In this document: in pieces, positions 47,689-59,481 of the stretch
Numbering within the stretch: position 1 is the first letter of the stretch
Layout: every line of letters begins with the position of its first letter
Assembly (NCBI GenBank): GCA_037974965.1
Contig: JBBPFI010000004.1
Span: 806,001-870,000, forward strand
Direction of reading: 5' to 3'
Source: Dacryopinax spathularia
Lineage: Eukaryota > Basidiomycota > Dacrymycetes > Dacrymycetales > Dacrymycetaceae
DNA: 64,000 bases
The notes under the pieces: model-generated
The model's database searches: none
What the model saw: the letters and a program-made list of their open reading frames with translations, nothing else
What the model was told of the DNA's origin: nothing
Program-made: the position numbers and the translations under genes

Positions 47689-49379
47689 CCCTCTTTTGCT
47701 CGTGCTCTCTGGCTCTTGCTCTCGGCCGTGTCTCGCTCTGTCTGCTATCAACTGGAGACGGTTGCGATGCGAGGAGGAGAAGATGAAGGGGGGAAACAGT
47801 TTCCGGTATGATTTTCTTTGTGGATGTTCGAGCTGCGAAAATCGCTGCGAGGTATGAGCTGGGAGATGTGGGGACGAGATTTTGGTGGGAGGGCAGTCGG
47901 CGCAGAATTGGAGCGAGCGAACCGCGGATTGCAAGCACACGCATACGAGCCTTCGGTCAAGCGTGGGCACGCGAACGGGATTTTCCGAGCTTGGAAGGAC
48001 TGGCCCAGTACGGCTGTACCCAACACCGAAGCAAGCGACTCTCGCCAGCTTGGAAGGTGCTGCCGGCATAACCAAACCGGCGTGGACGGATCAAGAGGTT
48101 AATGGATCAAGCTCGGTGTTTCTCGTGTGCTTCCCCGCTCCGAGGGTCAATTTCCGAGTTCCGACGTTTCCAGCATCTCGATCTTCCGCCGGCACACGGA
48201 GCACGAAACGAACGAAATCGACGTCTTCGAGCTTTGCTGGAAAAAAGAAGCACGGCCGCTGCGTCCGCATCCGGCAACTAACAAGCGCGCGACATCCGTC
48301 CGCCTGCCGGAAAAATAGAATATTGGCGGGGCGATGCTGGAAGTGTTCTTGTCTGTTCGTTCCGGAGAAGCGCAAGGGCGGAGACATTGCCCCGGATGAG
48401 CGGGGAACCTTGGGGAATGCGGTGGCAGCTTCGCTGGGACTGATGGAGACCTGCGATCGACCGCGGCTGTGCGTGGTAGCCGGGCAGGAGTTTCCCGAGT
48501 GAGTTACTGCGAAGACATCCGGTGTTGCGGTGGTGCGGTGGTGCGGCATGGAGGATGCCGCCGGCTTCGAGCCTTGTTCGCTTCAGCGCAATGCTTCGCG
48601 GGGCCACGCTGTCCGCCTCTTCCGCATGGTCCCAGCTCCTCAACATCCAACATCCGCAACCTCCTTCGGCTACGTGCATCCTACCGCCTTTACGAAAACC
48701 ATCCTCTTTTCCTGTATTTCATAAAGTTCACTCCTACTCTCACTCACGTTTCCCGCAAACGGTTACAAAAGAACCGGCGGCCCAGCTAGCTTACTTTTCG
48801 CTCATCAGTTGTTTTTCCCTTTTTCTCAGTCTGACGAGATGGTTTCTCTTTGTTCTGGCGTGCTTGCCTCTCACCGCGTTTTTCTTTTCGAAGGGAAAGG
48901 AAAGGAACGGAACGGAAGGGGTTTTCGGCGCAGATTATACATACTAATGGCCCTTGATTGGAGATCTCGATACCTCTGTTGTTCTTGTATGCTATACGAA
49001 TTTGATCACATACCCCCACGTTTGCCACGTTTGCCCACCCCACACCTTTAAGCCGTCCCCTAAGTCTCGTAATAGCTTGTTGCGACTGGGCTCGGGCTGG
49101 AGGACTTGCCGTTTTGAGGATTTTAATATGGACTGACGAGCTGGCACTTGCAGGGTGGGGGAGCAGAGGGTGCAGGGGAAGCAGAGAAGAAGAAAAAGCA
49201 AACTATCGTTTGTTTCGCTTTTTGGAGGTCCCTGACTGACGAAACCGAAAGGGCTCGACGCGTTCCTCCCAAAAGTACTATACACGCCACCGCGCGACTA
49301 CCCAGCACAAAAGCAGTTGCTCCCACCTCTCCTCTTTCTCGTCTGCTCAGTGTTGTATACGGATTGAAGGAGGTGGAAC
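47689..49379. other. 1.7-kb intergenic region between F-box gene and NUP133
   Basis: No supported gene on either strand. Short open frames are present but have no recognisable content. It holds the 3' UTR of the F-box gene and the NUP133 promoter. A short purine-rich imperfect repeat (GGAAAGGAAAGGAACGGAAC) begins at 48895. Confidence 0.4.
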
Positions 49380-52300
49380 ATGTTCAGTACTCCTATTGCC
49401 CCGCCCCGAGCACGGAGGTTGCCTTCCCGGACGCCGCATAGTACTGGCGTCTCCCAGCGCACCACTCCCGCTCCCGTTTCCCCACCTTTGCCGGGGCGGC
49501 ATGGTGAGGAGAGTATGGACGTAGATGGGGACGACACCTTCTCCCCTGTTGCTGAGGAGCCGAAGGAAGCGAGAGAGGGGAAGGAGGGGAGAGAGGGCAG
49601 GAGAGAAGGAGAGGAGAGGGTCTTGTTGAAAGACGATGATTATGAGGTTGCTGTTGTTGGCGAGTTGCCGGGTGGTGTGCGGGCTTTGCTAAAAGAGACC
49701 AGTACGCATCTCCCCCTATCCTGTCATCCTTTGGGGGGGAGAGCTGATATTGTGTATACTTACAACAAGAACCGCCCCGAGGAGCGCTGGACGACCGAAC
49801 AGGCTACGCATTCCTAACCTTCTTCGACCGCTGCGTCGTCTGGAAATATCAAGATGCGCGAACGCGCGCCCCTGTCCCGCCTGGCGCCTCTCAGATCTAC
49901 ACTTTCCCCATCCCCACCCCCGCACGCTCACAACAACTCGCCCATGCCGCCCTTGTCCCGCATCAGAGCCGCGAGCCTGGGTTATTGCTCGTCCTCCCCG
50001 AGGGGGAGGCTCGGTATTGGAACTCCGTCACTCGCGCCCTCACAAGCACAGAAAAGTTCGCCAGCGTTGCTGTGAGCCTTGCGGAGGGGGAGGAGGTGAA
50101 CGGGCTCTGGAGATGGGAAAGCGCTGTATACTTGTTTTCCACTTCGGCCGGCAACATTTGCAGGTTGATGTTGACGAGCACGAATGCCGGGCGGGCGCTA
50201 GTCGTCAGCTCGCCTTTCGCAAGACCAAGAGGAGGGCTTTCCCGCCTGTTCTCGCGCGTGCAGGCACCTGGGAATCCGGAGGTTGTCGGCCTGGCTGTGG
50301 GGCACGATTCTGCGCGGGGTGCGGATATATGGGTGGCGAAGGGCAAAAGCGTCGAATTATGGCGAGTGGACCGGGAAGGGGGTGAGCAGCTGGCGGTGGA
50401 AGCGAACATGCAAGACCTTCTGCCGAATGCTCTTCCGTCATCGGATGATAAGTCGTGGTGGGACATACAACTGCTGGATATCGCCGTGCTCAAGGATGGA
50501 ACTCCGGTTGTCGTGTTCGCTTCGACACTTACGACGCCTGGGTTCGTGTGGAACAGCACAAAGCCGCCGTTGTATGCTGTTGCCACGCTCACCGACGCCG
50601 GAGGAGGAGAGATGGAAGTGGGTAGCGTGAAGGAGCTGCAATACTCCACCGTGCGTATAATGCCCCCAATCTAGGACCGTTCGTTCACATTGCCATAGTC
50701 TGCCGTCCTCCCCGCTATATCCGTGTCTCTCAGCATACCACAAGGCGGAAGCACCGTCTTCGTCCAATTCCCCGATACCGTCATCTCCCTCAGCCTTATA
50801 CCCGGCTCCCAGTTCCACGAAGATATACCCTTGCGCGACGCGAACGAGAACCGTTATCTGGGGCACAGCACCGAGTCTACTGCGGAGGGCCATCTCACTT
50901 GCTTGACTGCACTGAGCGGGCTTGTGTCTATGAGTGTAAATGTTGAGAGCGTTGTTGCCAAGGCGCAAGCTTTGTATGTTTCCCCCCTTTGGAATTGTCA
51001 CCTTGAGCTAATCCACTCTGGACAGACAACAAGTTAGCCGAGAGCAACTCGCTACTGAGCGGCTCAAGGAGAGGATCGAGCATGCCGTCTACTACGGCGG
51101 CTCATCCGCCAACCCCTTGTCATTCGACTTCCGAAGTCCGGAGATTGAGGGCGATCTGTCAAGTGCCATCGAGCAGATCAGCAAGGAGATCGTCTCTTCT
51201 TGTACGCCTCTTCCTGCCTATCCATGTCCTCGCGAGCTGATCTGGGGCCAGCCTACAAGCACAAGCCGGTCATTCTAGATCTGAGGAAACAGCTGAAGGA
51301 GCGACTTGATGCCGCTCGGGAGCTTGTTGCGTTTATCGATTCGAATCATCTGTTGGGCCGTGTAAGTGCTTGGACAGAACCGGAGAACTTATTCCTGACC
51401 TCAATGCCAGCTGTCCCCAGCCACAAGGTGGAGCATCTGCATGGATGCAGAAAAGATCGCTGCTGCGAAAGCCTTGTGGGAATTGTATGAGGACGAACTT
51501 AGGTCGGTTGTCTTGCACACACGTCTTGATCTAGCCTGATTCCAGGTCCAGGGAAAATCCGGGATCTCGTCTGTGCTCCATTCTATCCGAGGTGGTCGCC
51601 AGGGCCTTACGTCGGCAGGAGCGAGACAAGGTCGATGTTGGTGTTCGGGTCTTCTTCCAGCATAATGTAGTATCGTCACTCACTGTTCTGCGACCTCATC
51701 TGATTTCGTTGCAGATCGCCAACGTAGGAGAGCTGCTGCAGGAAGTTGCTGAGATTGTGGAAGAAGAGCAGGATTCGTCCAAATCAATTCACCGAGCAAG
51801 CGTCACTTTGGAAGCAGATCGCTTGGTTGTGGTATGTGCTTCTTCGAGCTTACTGTTCCCGTGATCCTGACGACGCCTAGACACTGTTGACCGCGGCGCG
51901 AGAGTACCGGAGCGAGCATGCAACACAATACGGTATCTCCCAATACAGCAGCCCTGTGCCAGTATGGACGGACAGCATGGAGAATATCGACCTGCTCCTA
52001 TTGCTTAGCGAGAGGACAACGATAGATCATCACTCGATCCAGCAAATCAACCTCAACAACCCGCCAAGCCATACATCTCGTGCTGAGATCGAATCTCTGC
52101 AAGAGCAGCTCAAGTACCATCTGCTGTTCATCGCACAAGCTTACTTTAGTGTCGTTCGGAGTTATCTGTCACACCTGGAAACGTAGGCACAGTCGCTGCA
52201 TTCCCCCTTGCCACGCGATTGACGGTCCTTCTGCAGCGTTCAGGGCGGTGACAGCACAGAATATCGGAACCTACTGAGCCGGCATCTGTCAGACCGAAAA

Positions 52301-53816
52301 CGGATTGTGATGGGTCTAGGTATGCCCAGTATGCTTGAGGACCAGGACCCCCATCCTGACTTTGTCTCTAGTCCAGATAGGACATGGCCAGGCCGCGCTG
52401 AAGATTGCGGAACAGGAAGAAGACTGGGAGACGCTGGTTGATTTGTGCACTAACGAAGAGCTTGGAGCCACCCCGGCCATGCTGGAGGAGTATATCCTCA
52501 ACCACGGCGAAGCATTCGCCTTCGAGCTATATCAACGATATTACCAAACAGGTAAGTCGCTCCCGCGCAACTCCGTCCTCGCCATCCCAACTCACGCTCC
52601 TACAGGCAAGATATACGAATTGCTTCACCGGAATGCGAGGGAAGAAATCCAGCTACTCGATCGGTTCCTGCAACAGAGGAAGTATTACCGGATATCGTGG
52701 ATACACGATATCACGATGGGCAACTTCCAGCTTGCGGCTCGCGCGCTCTTACTGGAAGGCACTTCAACCCAAAAGGGGATTGACAGGAAGGTATGACCTA
52801 AACTGTCTAGCGGCTGTTGACAAAGATCGGCCTAACGTTTACGTATAGACGATGTTGAGTCTCGGGAAGCTGAGCGAACTTGCGCAGTACACTTCTAAGG
52901 AGTACAAGCAGAATAGCTCGGGTGTTGTCGGAGGTACACTTTAAGTTCTCGTTGTTCATACAATTTACTAAATGGGGAGCAGCCTACGACAAAGGCCTGG
53001 AAATCGTCACCGTCCACGAACGTCTCGTACAAGAGCTGACGGAAGACATCGCCCTGGGACACCTCGCCCAGCCAGACGTTCTCGCAGACACGATCACCGA
53101 GCTGAAAGCGACTCGCCTAGCAGGATCCGCACTGGCAGACGTGTACAAAGCTGCTGTGAAGCAGGTCATGCATGGCGATATCTTGGCCATTGAAGACTTG
53201 GTGGATATCCTTACGCTTAAGGACAACCAGTTGAGCGAGTTCAAGGACTATGCTACTGCTCTGATTGCATTTGAGAGGAGTGAAGCGGTATGACTTTTCG
53301 AAATCTCTTCGTTTCGTGATTTGTGACTCAATAATATTACAGGAAATCCCCAAAGCTCGGGCACAACTGACACTGGAAGCGCTCTGGCGACGGATATTCC
53401 TCCACGACAAGTAAGCGGTTTGTTCTCTAAACGAGTCCTAATGCTGAGAGTTGGGTAGCTGGAAAGCATTGCAACCTAGTGATGACTTGTCCGATAGTCA
53501 GCGGCAAGCCCGCCTACGGGAGACCGCCGCGTACGCGACTCTAGCAGCCACGGTCGACAGCCTCGAGCCGAAGTATTTCCTCCGGCCCGCGAACTGCTGC
53601 CGCCTCCCCACAGAAGACGAATGCCGAGGTCGTTTCGAGAACTACACCGGGCAGCAGATCATCGCCCTCCAGCAAGCGCTCGAGGACGAGATCTCGCAAC
53701 TAGAAGCGATGTTCACAGCTGACGATCCTGCGTCTCCGAAGCTTGGCCTGGAGTCCTTGTACGACGAGGTCTTCGCTTTGCTGCAACACGATAAGGAAAC
53801 CGTCATGGAGATGTAA
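49380..53816 (+). CDS. NUP133: Nuclear pore protein Nup133 (Y-complex)
   Basis: A structural subunit of the outer-ring (Y or Nup84) complex of the nuclear pore. The first exon encodes a Pro/acidic low-complexity N-terminus. After an intron ending near 49785 comes the N-terminal beta-propeller of the Nup133/Nup155 class (LDDRTGYAFLTFFDRCVVWK, LLLVLPEGEARYWNSVTRAL, VNGLWRWESAVYLFSTSAGN, VVGLAVGHDSARGADIWVAK). About ten short introns split the helical C-terminal half, with blocks such as QIGHGQAALKIAEQEEDWET, IYELLHRNAREEIQLLDRFL and TLEALWRRIFLHD. It ends in SLYDEVFALLQHDKETVMEM. Exon borders in the second half were not all fixed. The 3' end overlaps the convergent COA8-like frame. Confidence 0.82.
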
Positions 53817-54497
53817 CCACCTGTAGTAGTAATAATAGGACTCACGTTCACTCATGGAAAGCAAAGCGATAATCTCGCTCATAGCGTGGTTCTCCTTCGC
53901 CTCAGCTTTCATCATCTTCCATTGCCTTTTGAGCCCAGGCAAGAGAGAGGAGTATATCCGGCGGTACCATTCGCGCGTGTAGGCAAAGTGATGCGGGCGT
54001 TCTTGTTCGACCCAGCGGGCGTAGAACTCTTGAAGGGCTTGTTCTTGCTCGATTTCGCGGATGGCAATCTCATCTGGTGAGGCTGTGGATGCTAAAGGCG
54101 GGTATTGGTCCAGGGCTGCTTGCTTGGCTTCTTGGAAACGTGCATTATTCTTTGAGCAACATGAGTTATGCACATCCTAAGCCATTGATGCATCCACACT
54201 CACTTGCGTCCAGAACGACTGATTGAACGCCTCCAGATCCTCCTGCTGCAGTCTCCACTGTAACGCCTCTCCTTCCTCCTCCTCGACCGGCTTCCCATGC
54301 TTAGTCGTCACGAACTCATCGACAGAATACGGGGTCAAAGATCCTTGTGTAGCTTTCGCATGCCGAGGTGGGCCGTACAACACCGGCCGGAGGTTGGAGA
54401 CGGCATCCGGTGGGCCGACGAGCGGCCGGCGATAGGTGACGACCCCTCTCCGAATGATTCGGGCGGCAGTTCGTACCGGCAACTGTGCTCTTTGCAT
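53700..54497 (-). CDS. COA8/APOPT1-like mitochondrial cytochrome c oxidase assembly factor
   Basis: Two exons (54497-54204, 54149-53700) give 744 nt, 247 aa. The N-terminus is basic and lacks acidic residues (MQRAQLPVRTAARIIRRGVV), typical of a mitochondrial presequence. The conserved core includes LQWRLQQEDLEAFNQSFW, NNARFQEAKQAAL, LQEFYARWVEQERPHHFAYT and REWYRRIYSSLLPGLKRQWK, as in COA8, which helps assemble complex IV in animals. The known family ends soon after this core. The last 40 or so codons, in frame to 53700, lie antisense to the final NUP133 exon and may not all be used. Splicing or an earlier end cannot be excluded. Confidence 0.72.
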
Positions 54498-54788
54498 GAC
54501 TTTTGTCGGCAGACAAGCTTGGTTGGACGGCGAACGGCAAGTTGCGCTAGTCCCCTACTTACGTCGACCTTCCTAAACGGATGAAGCGCGGGACCAAATA
54601 GTGCACCCTGATCGACCCCGAAATGCGGCTATGACGCGGCGCTTCTTTTTCGATGACCCCCATAAGCTGACTGAATGGCGCGATAAATACATCGGATGAC
54701 CATCATCGCTCGCAACACCGCTGGGCACAAAGGTCTCATGAGAAAAACCTACTTTCGGCCAATAAGCACAACTCTACCGGCGCCCTCT

Positions 54789-55842
54789 AATCACTGCGTT
54801 CAGGGGTCTGTAGTAGACCCGAAGCGTATGCGCGTGAGGATGGAGTACACAGACGTACGAGCAGTCACGGCCACAGGGGACATAGGGCGGAGTCCTTGTA
54901 TCTCCGGACAGGAGAAACTCTCAAAGGTAGGAGGGCTTCTTTTTATTAGAACTACAATTATTTCTTTGTATTCACAGTAGGTATTGTACAACGAGGTACA
55001 ACACCTTCTAAATAATGAGATACATTTTTTTTCTTGTATTTTACCAACAAAAAGTACTCGTACGCAGGTGTAGAAACCCTACATTTATGCCCGTGGCTGT
55101 GCCAAGTGCGAAGCCATCCATGACGACTTAACCCCTGGGCTCTCTCTCTCGGCCAAACCACCACTTCTCCCTCTTTCCGCTACACACACTCTCCCTCTCT
55201 CTCCCTCCCTCCTATTCACCCTCTCTCCCTCCCTCTCCCCTTCTACCCCTCCCTTTTCCCCCTTCCCTCCCCCTACTCTACTAACCCAATCCAGCTTTTG
55301 CACCCTACGGGCAGATTTCACCTTCGCAGGCTGAAGAGCAATGCAGTTCATTTCGGTTATCATTCTTTAGTAAGCCCTGCATATATGCGCATGATTAAGT
55401 ACTTACTTCTCTTGTAGTCTGCGCTCATTGATTCTAAGCGGCATTGAGCTGGTATTGCGGGCATCTTGGAGCAGGGATAAAGGGCATGGGGGAGGCTCAA
55501 GCTGGCATGGGGAAAGAGCGGGGTAGATGTAAGTATATGCACTATAGAATGTATGTAGTTACTGTAGGAATGTGATGATATTTTCCTCCAAATAACCCTG
55601 CGCTAAGTTCCTTGCCAGTCATGTATGTGCGCATATAGAAATATACATCTTCTACAAGAACTAATTCTATCTGCCAGTATCTAAACTACAAGAAAAAATA
55701 ATACAGACCCGGATGGGGTGACTATCCGGGACTGTTGCAAACTCCCCGGTACATGATCTACAATTATGTGAGAGGACTTCTTGTAGGCGCTGTACATGCG
55801 CCTACAAGATCCTGCTCATACGGACCCCTGAACGCGGTGAAT
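54789..55842. mobile_element. Element C: non-autonomous CACTA-like TIR transposon with 3-bp target-site duplication
   Basis: The element spans 54792-55839 (1048 bp). The left end reads CACTGCGTTCAGGGGTCTGT; the right end, read inward, reads CACCGCGTTCAGGGGTCCGT (19 of the first 21 bases agree). Both are flanked by AAT (54789-54791 and 55840-55842), the 3-bp duplication expected for CACTA/EnSpm elements. The inside has AT-rich parts, a 12-bp-arm palindrome near 55782-55811 (CTTGTAGGCGC ... GCGCCTACAAG) and a long polypyrimidine tract. No transposase coding was found. A 3-bp duplication alone is weak; the case rests on ends plus CACTG/CACCG termini. Confidence 0.72.
55140..55285. repeat. Polypyrimidine tract inside element C
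   Basis: Nearly 150 bp of almost pure C/T on the plus strand, densest at 55193-55275, made of CTCCCT-like units. It could be a simple-sequence expansion within the element. Confidence 0.7.
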
Positions 55843-56057
55843 GCTGGGCGCAAATTTCATGGCTGCTCTAATCCACCCACCGGGAAAATGAAGTCGCTTA
55901 CAATCGCCGGCTCCAACCGGCGCTCGCTCATCATGTGCTGGCGGGGAAGCCGGCGTACTTCTATCAGCAGGAAACCTAATGAACCCATAACTGAGCTTCG
56001 TGAGGGCGCCTGTTTCCTCCACATCTGACTTCTCGTTCTTGACCGACGACCATCACC

Positions 56058-57774
56058 ATGTCCAGAGACGACTTCAGCGCGAGCGATCTCGAGAGTGTGA
56101 AGGACCAGCTGCTGGACGAGGCTGACCATCCTATCAAATATCGGACATGCTCCTGGCAAAAGGTCTGCTCTAATCTTGACCTCCACTTTGGCTGGTGAAG
56201 TGCTGATAAGGTGATTAATAGACAGCGGCGCTACTATTCTCTGAATATATATGTCTCGCTATCATGAGCTTTCCCTGGTATGTTCCCGCGAAGGGTGAAA
56301 TGAATTAATGACTGACTCAGGTCCTTAGGTCATTCTCGGTGCTCGGAATGGTACCAGGCATAATTGTCACCCTCGCAGTAGCCGCAAGCGTCCAATATAC
56401 TTCCCTGATCCTCTGGCGCTTCTGTCTCAAGCATCCCGAGATCCGCGACGTCTGCGATATCGGCAAGATGCTCTTCGGCGGCTCCCAGATCGCATACAAC
56501 ATCACGGCCGTCTTCTTTGTCTTCAACAATACATTCATCCAGGGGTTGCACTGTCTTGTCGGTGCTCGGCTGCTGAACACGCTCTCGGACTCGGCGGCAT
56601 GCTCGGTCTTGTTCAGTGCCGTGACGGCCATTGCGTGCTTTATCGTCTCCCTCCCCCGCCCGCTAGCGCATATGAGCTGGCTGGGGACGTTCAGCGCAGC
56701 GACGATGTTCATCGCGGTGATCTTGTCGATCATCTTTGCCGGGATTCAGACCCACCCGTTTGGGTACATTGCCGGGCAGGAACCGATCGTCACTGTTATC
56801 CCCGTATCGGGAACAGGCTTTGTGGCTGGGATGTCGGCGTTCCTGAATATCACATATACCTTTGTCGGCCAGATTACGCTCCCTTCGGTAAGCTCCCTTC
56901 TGCTTCTTCTATTGGCGCGTTCTGACTGCGGAATCCAGTTCATCGCAGAAATGAAGAACCCCAAGGACTTCCCGAAGGCGTTATGGGCATGCACGATTGC
57001 CGAAATAATTGTGTTCACCCTATGCGGCGCTATAATGTACCACTACGTTGGTACGTGCCAAACCCGCTATCTCACCATCAGATGGACTCACTCGCGCGAC
57101 AGGAAATCAATATATGACCGCACCTGCTTTCGGCTCCCTTCAGCCGCTGTACAAGAAGATCGCATTCTCATTCGCAATACCCACCATTATTTACCTCGGA
57201 TCCCTATATTCCGTAAGCCGCATCCTACCCCTTCCCCGGCATGATGATGCTGACCCGCTCGAAGTCCGTATCCGCACGTTTCCTCTTCTTCCGCATCTTC
57301 CAAAACTCGCACCATCGCTACTCCAACACCGTCATCGGCTGGGGCACATGGATGGCAATCATCGCCGCTACCTGGATTTTGGCATTCATAATTGCCGAGA
57401 TCATCCCCTTCTTCTCCGATATGCTGAGTTTGATGAGCTCGCTCTTTGGTGCGCCCTCTTTCTCCAGGAGCGAGGAGTCGGCTGATTAGGTGATAGATGG
57501 CTGGTTTGGGTTCATCTTCTGGGGAATGGCGTATTTGACCCTTTACCCGGGAGCGTCGAAGTGGGGAGGCATTGGACGAAGCGCGGAAACGCTCCTGAAC
57601 TACTTCTTGATCGTCTTTGGGCTGTATATCCTGGTTGCGGGCACATATGTAAGCCCGTCCTTCCGCTATGGGAACATTGTCTCAGGTCTGATATCGGTGC
57701 AGGTGTCCGTCCAATCCATCATCACGGACTACGCCGGCGGCGGACTATTCAGTTGTGCTAGTACAGCATTGTAA
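56058..57774 (+). CDS. Amino acid transporter, AAAP family
   Basis: A membrane permease of the Aa_trans (AAAP/AVT, Neurospora MTR-like) family with about 11 helices. The short cytosolic N-terminus (MSRDDFSASDLESVKDQLLD) is followed by KYRTCSWQKTAALLFSEYIC and AIMSFPWSFSVLGMVPGIIV, the family's first two helices. Later blocks include GFVAGMSAFLNITYTFVGQI, FIAEMKNPKDFPKALWACTI and the last helix block with ITDYAGGGLFSCAS. About seven introns of ordinary size interrupt it. The family usually takes up neutral or aromatic amino acids; substrate here is unknown. Element C ends 218 bp upstream of the ATG. It converges on the TauD-like gene with 42 nt between stops. Confidence 0.85.
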
Positions 57775-57816
57775 ACCACCCCTTTCCCCTCCCAGACCCT
57801 ATACAAGTGCATAATA

Positions 57817-59205
57817 CTAGAAAGATATCCCCAATACCTCCCTCCTCGACCTGGACTTGGGATCAAAGAACGGCCTTTCCCCAACCCCGACAACCCGGTT
57901 CCCCTGCCTCGCACCGCCGTAATCGTTCGTAGCGGTGTGAAAAGCGGCCCGGTTGTCCCAGATCGCGACGTCGTCCGGTTGCCAACGGTAGCGGACTTGG
58001 AGGTCGTGGTTCTCTGCTATGTGCCGGAAGAGGTAGTCGAGTTGGTGGTCGGATTCTTCTTTTGTGAGCTCGAGGATGCGGGTGGTGAACCTGCACGAAG
58101 GGATCAGAGTGATATTCAGTCGTCGGAGAGAAGGGGAGATTACGATCGGTTGACGTAGAGCGCTTTGAAGCCTGTTACGGGATGTGTTCTTACGACGGGA
58201 CTGGTTGTGGTCAGCATGAGACAAACTTATCGAGGCGCAGTAAGAAAGCGCGTACTGAACGGCACGTAAATCTTCTCCAACATTGAGCGGAGAGCCTCGT
58301 AGGTTCTGGATGGGGACTTTCTGAGATCGTGCGGTCTGCTCATTGTCAGAGTCTTAAACCATAGCGGATAGCCGGCTATCTTACATCATGGAAGAAGTTC
58401 CCATCATGCACTGCTGTTAAGCCTTCGATGAACCGCTTGTATGCGGGGCTTAGGCGGTCATATGCTTCGTAGCCACTTTGCGATGTCAGCAGAGGTCAAT
58501 GATCGTCGCCACCGAGAGCTACCTTGCCCACTACGCGTAATTAGGTGAGCAATGTATTGTTCCTGGGAAATGACGGCCGTACCAAAGTATCGCCTCCGAC
58601 AGAAGGGAGGGTATGCATTTTCAGTATCTGGATAATATGAGGGAGAGCAAGGCAAAGAGAAAGGCCGACTGACCGAAAAATCTGCCGGAGCCGGCTCAAA
58701 GGAAATGTCGGAATGCCAGCCATTGCTCGCACGTGCAGTGAGGTCGACACCTGCTCTTGCGATTCCGCTAAACAAGGGTATTCAACAGTGTCATCCACCT
58801 TAGGAAGAAACGGCCGTACCCCACAGAGGATATCACAGAGACGTCTGAGCCCAGCTCAGGTGTTTCTTCAGAAACAGGATGCTTATGCAAGCTTGAGGTT
58901 TCTGGTCGCCCAGTCAACTCTCCCATTCTTAGAGCTAGTATCTTCTGTTGTTCAGGCGTGATATCTTGCTGCGAAAAGAAGACAACTCCGCGATAGCAGA
59001 CAAGCGTAGCCAGATCCCGAATCAAGCCGTCAGACCGAGAATCAGTAAGAAAAGCAGATAATTGAACGTTCGGATCCGGGAAGCGGGTGCCGATGTGGGT
59101 CGTCAGGTCATAAGAGGGTAACATCGCCAGCGGTCCTTGCGCAGACACCGCGGTTGCCAGGCGGCGAACATTGCGAAGAACAGGGAGTCTGAATGCGGCG
59201 AACAT
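57817..59205 (-). CDS. TauD/TfdA-family Fe(II)/2-oxoglutarate dioxygenase
   Basis: An alpha-ketoglutarate-dependent dioxygenase related to taurine and sulfonate dioxygenases. The N-terminus (MFAAFRLPVLRNVRRLATAV) resembles a mitochondrial presequence, which is unusual for cytosolic sulfonate dioxygenases. The fold is recognisable from GVVFFSQQDITPEQQKILAL, the iron-binding HxD in SNGWHSDISFEP, LPSVGGDTL, FIRVHPVTGFKALYVNR, and the distal part WQPDDVAIWDNRAAFHTATN with the third iron ligand and the 2-oxoglutarate-binding arginine soon after. At least six introns are needed; the length is about 380 aa. The upstream MED12 gene is divergent across 276 bp. Confidence 0.85.
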
Positions 59206-59481
59206 ACTTGAAAGGGGCTACGGGGCATTGTGTTGGCCATTGTGCAGTCTCTTATGTTTGGTGCAAGAGGTCGATACGATTGCGCCATGTGATGATGGTA
59301 ATGTGCAAGGACCGCGCGCCTTATCGCCTGGTAATCATCACGTGTTGTGGTTCTTGTGGCGATGCAGAAGGCATTAATGGTCCCTATTTTGGCTGGGCGT
59401 CAAAGGAATCGCTGAGCGCGGAGTGCGCGGCCATCGTCCAGACGAGGAATGCCCGCTAGGGCGGGTCCACAGAGTAGGGAC
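59206..59481. promoter_or_regulatory. Divergent promoter TauD-like/MED12
   Basis: A 276-bp gap between two divergent ATGs, so both promoters must lie here or overlap the genes. No site was assigned. Confidence 0.4.

Noticed and set aside
55085-55363. A minus-strand Glu/Arg/Gly-rich open frame inside element C
   Set aside because: It is only the complement of the polypyrimidine tract, not a transposase.
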